Assembly (NCBI GenBank): GCA_023423835.1
Contig: JAFAEW010000112.1
Location: forward strand, 1 to 55,074
Reading direction: 5' to 3'
Source: Bacteroidota bacterium
GTDB lineage: Bacteria; Bacteroidota; Bacteroidia; Chitinophagales; Chitinophagaceae
DNA: 55,074 nt
Shown here: piece by piece, positions 15,667 through 22,382 of the stretch
Layout of the letters: the number at the start of each line of letters is the position of its first letter
Position numbering within the stretch: position 1 is the first letter of the stretch
Position numbers and translations under genes: made by a program
The notes under the pieces: model-generated
What the model was told of the DNA's origin: nothing
Database searches by the model: none
Seen by the model: the letters and a program-made list of their open reading frames with translations, nothing else

Positions 15667-17580
15667 TTATTTCACTTCTTCAAATTCTGCGTCGGTAACA
15701 GTTTCTCCTCCGGGATTATTGCCATTATTATTTCCGGAAGGTCCTGCATTACCCTGGGTTCCGTCAGCGGTCCCGCCTTGCTGGGCTTTATATAATTCTT
15801 CACTTGCGGCTGTCCATGCATTATTTAAATTGGTCATTGCCTGATCCAATTCATTCATATTCTGATTTTTGTGCGCATCTTTCAGCTTTGCTACCGCATC
15901 TTCAATTGGACCTTTTTTGTCAGCAGGAATTTTATCGCCAAAATCTTTCATCTGTTTTTCAGTCTGGAAGATAAGGCTGTCGGCCTGATTAAGTTTTTCA
16001 ACCTTTTCACGGGCTGCTTTATCTTCGGCCTCATGTGCCTTGGCATCGTTTCTCATTCTTTCAATTTCTTCCTTGCTTAAGCCGCTGCCCGCTTCGATCT
16101 TTATCTTTTGTTCTTTGCCGGTTCCCTTATCTTTTGCACTTACATGCAGAATACCGTTGGCATCGATATCAAAGGTTACTTCAATCTGCGGAACACCGCG
16201 TGGAGCCGGTGGAATATCGGTGAGATTGAATTTACCGAGACTCTTATTTTGTGCGGCCATAGGACGATCTCCCTGGAGCACATGAATTTCCACACCCGGC
16301 TGATTGTCGCTGGCCGTACTGAAAATCTCCGTTTTCTTCGTAGGGATGGTAGTATTTGCAGGAATCATGGCAGTAAAAATGCCTCCCATCGTTTCAATAC
16401 CCAGGTTAAGCGGTGTTACGTCGAGCAACAGAACGTCTTTCACTTCACCGGTTAATACCGCACCCTGAATAGCAGCACCAATGGCAACCACTTCATCGGG
16501 ATTTACGCCTTTATTGGGTTTCTTTCCAAAGAATTTTTCAACGATTTCCTGCACCTTCGGGATACGTGTTGATCCTCCCACCAGTATCACTTCATCAATC
16601 TGTGAAGTAGTAAGTCCGGCATCCTTCAGAGCCGCTTCACATGGTTTCAGGCAGCGTTCAAACAGCGGATCTGCCAATTGTTCAAATTTTGAACGGGTAA
16701 GCTTCTTCACGAGATGTTTCGGCACGCCGTCAACAGCTGTGATATAGGGAAGATTGATTTCTGTTTCAGAGGAAGAACTCAGTTCAACCTTTGCTTTTTC
16801 TGCCGCTTCTTTCAAACGTTGAAGGGCCATCGGATCTTTCCGAAGATCTACATTCTCTTCTTTTTTAAATTCTTCTGCCAGCCAGTCCATTATCACCTTG
16901 TCAAAATCATCTCCGCCAAGATGTCCGTCACCATTGGTTGATTTCACTTCAAAAACACCTTCTCCTAGTTCCAGGATGGAAATATCGAAAGTTCCGCCTC
17001 CAAGGTCAAAAACGGCGATCTTCTGATCGGTATGTTTTTTATCTAACCCGTAAGCAAGGGCGGCGGCTGTAGGTTCATTTACGATCCTGCGAACCGTTAA
17101 ACCCGCAATCTCTCCGGCTTCTTTGGTTGCCTGTCTTTGTGCATCATTAAAGTAGGCCGGAACAGTGATTACAGCTTCGTTTACATCCTGGCCCAGATAG
17201 TCTTCAGCAATCTTTTTCATCTTCTGCAGGATCATAGCTGAAATTTCCTGCGGTGTATATAAACGACCATCGATGTCTATTCGTACAGTATTGTTATCGC
17301 CTCTTACAACTTTATAGCTCCAATGGCTGATCTCTTCGGTAACTTCATCGAAACGCCTTCCCATAAAACGTTTCACACTAGTGATCGTATTATGAGGATT
17401 GGTGATCGCCTGCCTCTTGGCCGGATCTCCAACCTTGCGTTCTCCATTCTTTAAAAATGCAACAACCGAGGGCGTGGTGCGCCTGCCTTCATCATTTGGA
17501 ATTACAACCGGTTCATTACCTTCCATAACAGCCACGCAACTGTTGGTGGTTCCCAGGTCTATACCGATAATTTTTGCCAT
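15667..17580 (-). CDS. dnaK: Chaperone DnaK (Hsp70)
   Basis: A 637-residue Hsp70 of normal length. The ATPase domain begins MAKIIGIDLGTTNSCVAVME and includes VPAYFNDAQRQATKEAG, FDLGGGTFDISI and ILVGGSTRIPKVQ. The substrate-binding domain starts at DVTPLNLGIETMGG, and the lid ends in a Gly/Asn/Pro-rich tail closing with DAEFEEVK. It folds client proteins with DnaJ and GrpE, neither of which is in the window. It is monocistronic with its own strong terminator. Confidence 0.98.
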   Translation of the reverse strand: MAKIIGIDLGTTNSCVAVMEGNEPVVIPNDEGRRTTPSVVAFLKNGERKVGDPAKRQAITNPHNTITSVKRFMGRRFDEVTEEISHWSYKVVRGDNNTVRIDIDGRLYTPQEISAMILQKMKKIAEDYLGQDVNEAVITVPAYFNDAQRQATKEAGEIAGLTVRRIVNEPTAAALAYGLDKKHTDQKIAVFDLGGGTFDISILELGEGVFEVKSTNGDGHLGGDDFDKVIMDWLAEEFKKEENVDLRKDPMALQRLKEAAEKAKVELSSSSETEINLPYITAVDGVPKHLVKKLTRSKFEQLADPLFERCLKPCEAALKDAGLTTSQIDEVILVGGSTRIPKVQEIVEKFFGKKPNKGVNPDEVVAIGAAIQGAVLTGEVKDVLLLDVTPLNLGIETMGGIFTAMIPANTTIPTKKTEIFSTASDNQPGVEIHVLQGDRPMAAQNKSLGKFNLTDIPPAPRGVPQIEVTFDIDANGILHVSAKDKGTGKEQKIKIEAGSGLSKEEIERMRNDAKAHEAEDKAAREKVEKLNQADSLIFQTEKQMKDFGDKIPADKKGPIEDAVAKLKDAHKNQNMNELDQAMTNLNNAWTAASEELYKAQQGGTADGTQGNAGPSGNNNGNNPGGETVTDAEFEEVK

Positions 17581-17635
17581 ATGTTTCTTTTATTTGTTAT
17601 TATAAAAATTTGTCATTCTTGTAGCACAAGGTTTA

Positions 17636-17665
17636 TGCCATGCAAAAAATTGTGAAAAAATGGCA
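17636..17665. promoter_or_regulatory. Inverted repeat upstream of dnaK
   Basis: TGCCAT (17636-17641) and ATGGCA (17660-17665) flank an A-rich 18-base spacer, 56 to 85 bases upstream of the dnaK start. No CIRCE element is present. Possible operator, weakly supported. Confidence 0.3.
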
Positions 17666-17764
17666 GTTTGTCTTTTCAAAATACCTTTTCTTTACTTTTT
17701 ACAAAAAAACGAGACCAACTAAGTGCTTCGTTTTGTATGGTTTTTCTGAAATAATCGATTTACG

Positions 17765-18208
17765 GTGATTACCTGGAGCTTAAAATATTTTCACGATCTT
17801 TCCGCTGATGAGTTATACAACTTCCTCGACCTTAGAAACCGGGTATTTGTAGTAGAACAAAACTGCATTTATCAGGATACCGACAGTAAGGATAAAAAAG
17901 CTTATCATCTGTTTGCAGCCACAGAGCAGCAGACAGTGGCTTATGCAAGATTGCTGGCGCCGGGACTCTCCTATCCCGAAGCATCAATCGGCCGTGTGTG
18001 TTGCGATGAGCGATTCAGACAACTCGGACTGGGAAAGGAATTAATGCTACGGGCAATAGACGGTTGCAGAACCCTGTTTGGAACCGCAGCCATCAGAATT
18101 AGCGCACAACTTTACCTGAAAGGATTTTATGAAAACCTCGGATTTGTTGCGAAAGGAGAAAAATATCTGGAAGACGGGATCGAACATATAGAAATGCTTT
18201 TGCAATGA
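17765..18208 (+). CDS. GNAT acetyltransferase, ElaA family
   Basis: A 147-residue GNAT protein. The N-terminal segment ELYNFLDLRNRVFVVEQNC is the ElaA signature, and the acetyl-CoA loop region reads IGRVCCDERFRQLGLGKELM; YENLGF near the C-terminus is the usual final strand. The substrate is unknown. The start is a GTG (17765); the reading MITWSLKYFHDLSADEL fits the family N-terminus. It is divergent from dnaK. Confidence 0.85.
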   Translation: MITWSLKYFHDLSADELYNFLDLRNRVFVVEQNCIYQDTDSKDKKAYHLFAATEQQTVAYARLLAPGLSYPEASIGRVCCDERFRQLGLGKELMLRAIDGCRTLFGTAAIRISAQLYLKGFYENLGFVAKGEKYLEDGIEHIEMLLQ

Positions 18209-18213
18209 CATAT

Positions 18214-18227
18214 ATTTATATATAAAT
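18214..18227. promoter_or_regulatory. AT-rich perfect palindrome upstream of the beta-barrel gene
   Basis: ATTTATATATAAAT is a perfect 14-base palindrome 30 bases before the start at 18258. It may be part of the promoter or simply AT-rich DNA. Confidence 0.25.
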
Positions 18228-18257
18228 TGCACTGAACAACAGAACAAACCAAAATAA

Positions 18258-19187
18258 ATGCCCTGCAAACCAAAACTGCTCATGCTGATCGTGTTGGCGC
18301 TGCTGACACATGTACCTTTGTTTTCACAACATTACGATTATGACGGATTGCGGGATCCCACCGATTATTGGGAAGCCGCCGTTACCATTGGCGGAAATAA
18401 TTTCCTGGGAGATCTCGGAGGAAATAAGGGAAAAGGAAAACCGCTTCTAAAAGACTACAGGTTTGGAAACAACCGCTTTCTGGTGGGCGCATCCGGAAAT
18501 TATAACCTGACAAACTATGCAGCCTTTAATTTCGGGTTCAATTTTGCCCAAATATCTGACGCCGATAGTCTCATCAACAATACCGGCGATTTTGAACGGT
18601 GGCGGTTTTACCGCAATCTCAGCTTCAAATCAAATATTCTCGAAGCCTATGCAGGAGTTACTTTTTATCCGGTCATGTACATTCAAAGGCGCAAGATAGA
18701 GTTGCACCGTATTAATCCTTTTGTGAGCATTGGATTTGGCATTTTTCATTTCAATCCAAAAACATTCTACCAGGGCGAATGGATAAAGCTGCAACCGCTA
18801 CATCTCGAAGGCCAGGGGTTCGCAGAATATCCGGACCGGAAACCCTATAAGCTGTATCAGCCCTATATTCCTATACAGCTCGGTGTGAAAACCTATATCG
18901 ACAACCACTGGTCGTTTGCAACCGGTGCCACCATAAGAAAAACCTTCACCGACTATATGGACGATATAAGCACTACCTATATTGAACCGCAGCTATTTGA
19001 TAAGTATTATACGCCGGAAGTGGCAATAATGGCCAGAAATCTTTATTCCCGTTCTATCACACCCTGGAAAGTAAAACCGGGCGTTGTCAAAGCAAATGCC
19101 GATGACATGGATAGTTACATCACCTTTTTTGCAACTTTCTATTTCAGGTTTGAGAAATACGTGCCGTTTTATTATCCGAAAATGTAG
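18258..19187 (+). CDS. Outer-membrane beta-barrel protein, DUF6089/PorG-like
   Basis: A 309-residue protein with a signal peptide ending LTHVPLFSQ, then WEAAVTIGGNNFLGDLGG, alternating amphipathic strands (SGNYNLTNYAAFNFGFNF, LEAYAGVTFYPV, INPFVSIGFGIFHFNPK) and a terminal aromatic strand with FYFRFEKYVPFYYPKM. This is the pattern of DUF6089 / PorG-like barrels, some of which serve the type IX secretion machinery. No other T9SS gene is in the window, so that role is not supported here. It is probably single-gene. Confidence 0.72.
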   Translation: MPCKPKLLMLIVLALLTHVPLFSQHYDYDGLRDPTDYWEAAVTIGGNNFLGDLGGNKGKGKPLLKDYRFGNNRFLVGASGNYNLTNYAAFNFGFNFAQISDADSLINNTGDFERWRFYRNLSFKSNILEAYAGVTFYPVMYIQRRKIELHRINPFVSIGFGIFHFNPKTFYQGEWIKLQPLHLEGQGFAEYPDRKPYKLYQPYIPIQLGVKTYIDNHWSFATGATIRKTFTDYMDDISTTYIEPQLFDKYYTPEVAIMARNLYSRSITPWKVKPGVVKANADDMDSYITFFATFYFRFEKYVPFYYPKM

Positions 19188-19285
19188 AGTGAAAAAGTCT
19201 GAATAAATCATGCCGCTCCGGAGGTATCGGTTTACTTTAAGCAATCGGGTTTGAAAAATTCAGACGATGATGGGAAACAAAAAAA

Positions 19286-19306
19286 GCAAGCCGTATTAGG
19301 ACTTGC
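19286..19306 (-). terminator. Terminator of the diheme cytochrome c gene
   Basis: GCAAG/CTTGC stem (19286-19290, 19302-19306) with a U-run following on the minus strand, 24 bases downstream of the stop. Confidence 0.7.
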
Positions 19307-19330
19307 CTCTCGCCTTTTTAAAACTTCCTA

Positions 19331-20269
19331 TTACTCCACGAGATCTTTCACTTCGGGCATTTTTGCGGGGGGAACTGTTTGAAGGTATCTGAAGATTGCC
19401 TTCAATTCAATATCATCCATATGTTTAAAGCTGTTCCACGGCATTTCGCTTTTGGGATTCAATTTTCCCATGTGCATCCTGTCCACGAACATCTTCTCAG
19501 ACCATCCAAAGATCCTGCTACTGCTGTCGGGAGTGAGATTTACCGACACCAGTCCTTCAATCTGATTGCCTCCTGCCATCAGCGGTCCTGCAATGTTTCC
19601 GGCAAGATCTCTCTTCGTATGACAACCGGAGCAGTTTGTCGTGCTGTTCACGAGATACTCGCCATAGGCAGCGGTACTATCCACGGCAATGTGTTTTTGA
19701 ATAGGAACGGATGGACCAATCGGCCGCACTAAAAATGCTTTAACAACTTTTCCCATAAAACCGTATTCATGTTGCGGAACCTTATTCGGTACCGGTTTTT
19801 GCGTACGTAGATAGGAAATGATTGCCGTCAGATCATCATCACTCAGGTTTTGAAATCCCATAAAGCCGAGCACGGCATTGCCGTTGGCGTGCACGCCATA
19901 TCGAATCACACGTGCCACTTCCCCATCCGTTCTCCTTCCGAGTCCAAACGTGCTGTCAGAGGTCAGATTGGGCGTAAAGATTTTCGCGATGCCAATGTCA
20001 AATAATTTCCCGCCGCTTAGAGTAGGTTCGATCCCAAGATTTAATAAGGAATCTGCATTTTGGGTGCTGTGACAATCCGCGCAATGTGCCTGGCTGAAAA
20101 TGAGATGCTTTCCTCTGTTGATGACGGTGGTGTCGGTACTTGCATGAATGTCGGGATAAGGTGCTTCAAATTTCAGATCCTGACGCATGTAAACCAGGGA
20201 AACAAAAACCATTACAAGGATTATCAGGATAATTCCCGACCATTTAATCATCCTTTTTATTCTTTTCAT
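19331..20269 (-). CDS. Membrane-anchored diheme cytochrome c
   Basis: A 312-residue protein with an N-terminal anchor (WSGIILIILVMVFVSLVYM) and two c-type heme sites, CADCH (63-67) and CSGCH (213-217). The domains have the spacing of alcohol-dehydrogenase-type cytochrome subunits; FTPNLTSDST and VNLTPDSSSRIFGW are typical of that group, and Met ligands are available in VLGFMGFQNLSDDDL and KSEMPWNSFKHM. It is likely an electron-transfer protein on the periplasmic face; the donor enzyme is not in the window. The ATG at 20269 is preferred over 20311 as it begins just before the anchor. It lies 54 bases downstream of the OmpA gene, possibly in one operon. Confidence 0.85.
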   Translation of the reverse strand: MKRIKRMIKWSGIILIILVMVFVSLVYMRQDLKFEAPYPDIHASTDTTVINRGKHLIFSQAHCADCHSTQNADSLLNLGIEPTLSGGKLFDIGIAKIFTPNLTSDSTFGLGRRTDGEVARVIRYGVHANGNAVLGFMGFQNLSDDDLTAIISYLRTQKPVPNKVPQHEYGFMGKVVKAFLVRPIGPSVPIQKHIAVDSTAAYGEYLVNSTTNCSGCHTKRDLAGNIAGPLMAGGNQIEGLVSVNLTPDSSSRIFGWSEKMFVDRMHMGKLNPKSEMPWNSFKHMDDIELKAIFRYLQTVPPAKMPEVKDLVE

Positions 20270-20323
20270 TGCTGTATATTTTATATTTTTTAGAAAAATT
20301 TTGAACATCAATTTTTGAAGGAT

Positions 20324-21652
20324 CTATAACTTCACAAATTCCACCCGCCGGTTTTCCGCCTTTCCTTCTTTCGTTTTATTGTCTGAAACGGGCATCGTTT
20401 CGCCCTTGCCGTCGCATTCAATACGATCTGCTGCAATCGCGAAGTCCGTAACGAGCTTTTGTTTAACAGCGTTGGCTCTTTTCTTCGATAATTCGAGATT
20501 TGAGACATCTGATCCATCACTGTCGGTGTGACCGATAATCCTGATTCTGATAGCAGGATTAGAGGAGAGAATTCCGGAAATCTCTTTCAACACACCGTTA
20601 CTTTCCGGCTTGATCTCCGCAGAATTCACAGCGAATAAGATCCCGGTTGTTGAGAATTTTCCTTCCTCTATCAGCCGGTGCCGTGTATCCGGAAGTCCGG
20701 TGGCAATTTTAATGTTGCTGACATTGTAGCCTACTTCATCGTCATTACCTCCATTTCCTTTTACAAAGAAGAATAGCTGGTTTATATTCACGTCGGCTTT
20801 AACGGCCCTCGGCAGATCATACATTTTTGTTTCATTGATCCAAATCCGTAATCTTTCTTTCTGCCGCTGCATGGCGATATGTATGGGAATATTGAAATAG
20901 CTTTCCAACGCGGGATGTTTCTTTACTTCCGTTTGCAGATAAACGTTATAGTTTTCGAATGATTCGTAATGCATATGCGAACCATTATAGTCTGACGGTT
21001 GGAGCTTCAGTTCCGCAGCGAAAGATTTCTTATACTCCTTCAGCGTTTTATTGTGGGTAGTACTGTCTTTACCGGCCGATAAAAATCCAAACCCAAGTTG
21101 AGGAAACGATTCCTTTGGATTGGAACGACGGATGAGCAGATCAAATTCCAAGGTAAAGTTTTCGGTAAAATCATTTTTATTGTCGGTCAGATAGACGGCA
21201 TTCTTATAAAACTGCACCCAGTTGCCTTCAATTCCGGTTAAACGAACAACGGCACCATTTCCGCTGCTGTTCCATCCCGTTGGAAGCTCACCCATCGATT
21301 CGGCTGAGAAATCGTTGCTGTAGATGATCTTTTCGCCGGGGATAAAATCATATTTTGCAAAAGAGGTTACAACCGGTGCCGCGGTAGGATTTGTAGCGAC
21401 AACTGCCTTTTCCTCCTTTACGGGATTTGGCGCAGTTCGCGGCTTTTGAGGTGGCGACGAATCGTCTTTTGCAGGCTCCTTTCCTTCAACTTTATCAAAA
21501 GTATCATCAATTGTCTTGTCGATCTTTTGATCGATCCGGGAATTGGCCTTTGCATTTACCTTATCCTGTGTTTTTTTTAAGATGCTGCTAAACTGAGCGC
21601 TTAGCAAAACCGGAAACGCAAGAATAGTAAGGGTTATAATAACTTTGTTCAT
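20324..21652 (-). CDS. OmpA-family outer-membrane protein
   Basis: A 442-residue protein with a signal peptide (MNKVIITLTILAFPVLLSAQ), a coiled, charged segment with repeated Asp/Lys (KIDKTIDDTFDKVEGKEP), a Pro/Lys/Ala-rich linker, a lectin/concanavalin-like middle region (FIPGEKIIYSNDFSAES onward), and a C-terminal OmpA peptidoglycan-binding domain with IIGHTDSDGSDVSNLELS and KKRANAVKQKL. The OmpA domain binds diaminopimelate of peptidoglycan; the middle region may bind a glycan. The architecture is common in Bacteroidota. Confidence 0.88.
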   Translation of the reverse strand: MNKVIITLTILAFPVLLSAQFSSILKKTQDKVNAKANSRIDQKIDKTIDDTFDKVEGKEPAKDDSSPPQKPRTAPNPVKEEKAVVATNPTAAPVVTSFAKYDFIPGEKIIYSNDFSAESMGELPTGWNSSGNGAVVRLTGIEGNWVQFYKNAVYLTDNKNDFTENFTLEFDLLIRRSNPKESFPQLGFGFLSAGKDSTTHNKTLKEYKKSFAAELKLQPSDYNGSHMHYESFENYNVYLQTEVKKHPALESYFNIPIHIAMQRQKERLRIWINETKMYDLPRAVKADVNINQLFFFVKGNGGNDDEVGYNVSNIKIATGLPDTRHRLIEEGKFSTTGILFAVNSAEIKPESNGVLKEISGILSSNPAIRIRIIGHTDSDGSDVSNLELSKKRANAVKQKLVTDFAIAADRIECDGKGETMPVSDNKTKEGKAENRRVEFVKL

Positions 21653-21771
21653 AACAATACCATTTACTGCAAAAGTGATTTACCGGTTTTCGTTTTAAAA
21701 CGCCACCCGGAATGAATTGATAAAAAATCCGCATGAAATGCAATGAACAATTCTACCGTTGTATGAAGTGA

Positions 21772-21802
21772 AAAAGAGACAACGGAAATCGTTATCTCTT
21801 TT
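21772..21802 (-). terminator. Strong hairpin, terminator of the gene at 21833
   Basis: A 13-bp stem (21772-21784 with 21790-21802, one C-A mismatch) around GAAAT, with T-runs on both sides. It lies 31 bases after the stop of the small minus-strand gene and could work in both directions. Confidence 0.65.
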
Positions 21803-21832
21803 ATTAGCCTTTAAGAAATTCAAGGCTGTTGA

Positions 21833-22138
21833 TCAAAAATGCCAAACAACGAAAGCATTTACTTCATCAATAACAGAATGAAATTCTGACCGTGGCACGG
21901 TTAACACATACCGATCTCTTTCCTTCTGGCGGCGGTTTTTAGTTTTTTCATGCGAACAATCCGGACGAGATAAATATCGTAGTCTGAAAAAATTCTCATT
22001 GTTCGGTCCTTCCTTCACATTTATACGAATAGCCGGAAAGGAAAGTGCTTTTTCTGTCTTTTCACTCCGGGAAGTGAAGGCAAAAACGAGCAGTACAAAA
22101 CAAAAGATAAATGCCCGGGGCTGTAAAGCGTTTCTCAT
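21833..22138 (-). CDS. Small secreted basic protein, unknown
   Basis: A 101-residue product: MRNALQPRAFIFCFVLLVFAF is a plausible signal peptide, followed by a basic mature part (ENFFRLRYLSRPDCSHEK, KNRRQKERDRYVL). I recognise no family. The frame extends upstream to 22189, but the ATG at 22138 places the hydrophobic segment at the N-terminus. Support comes mainly from the well-formed terminator just downstream and a signal peptide in the expected place; it could still be a decayed gene. Confidence 0.42.
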   Translation of the reverse strand: MRNALQPRAFIFCFVLLVFAFTSRSEKTEKALSFPAIRINVKEGPNNENFFRLRYLSRPDCSHEKTKNRRQKERDRYVLTVPRSEFHSVIDEVNAFVVWHF

Positions 22139-22332
22139 AACTTTAATTTTATCGACCTGATTGTCTCGGGCAAAGGTTTGACAATTCAAATTCCCGGTTA
22201 TATGGTTTTGGAATGAACTGCCGAAAATTGCGAATGACTTGCGAAAGAGCCAAGCCTTTCTTCTTAAAGGAAATGAGGTTGAGGGATGAATTGAGGAATT
22301 TGACGTATGAATTGTAAAAGCGCGTGAATGGA

Positions 22333-22367
22333 CCGGTCAGTTTTTTCACCGGACTATAATAGATTTG
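22333..22367 (+). promoter_or_regulatory. Promoter/operator of the signalling operon
   Basis: TAGATTTG at 22360-22367 is an exact TAnnTTTG -7 element, 15 bases before the TTG start at 22383. An inverted repeat CCGGT/ACCGG (22333-22337, 22348-22352) lies just upstream, around where a -33 element would be, and could be an operator. Confidence 0.5.
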
Positions 22368-22382
22368 TACTAAACCAAATCA

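Noticed and set aside
18258..19187. Type IX secretion gene porG
   Set aside because: DUF6089-like barrels are broader than PorG and no other T9SS gene or C-terminal sorting domain was seen in the window.
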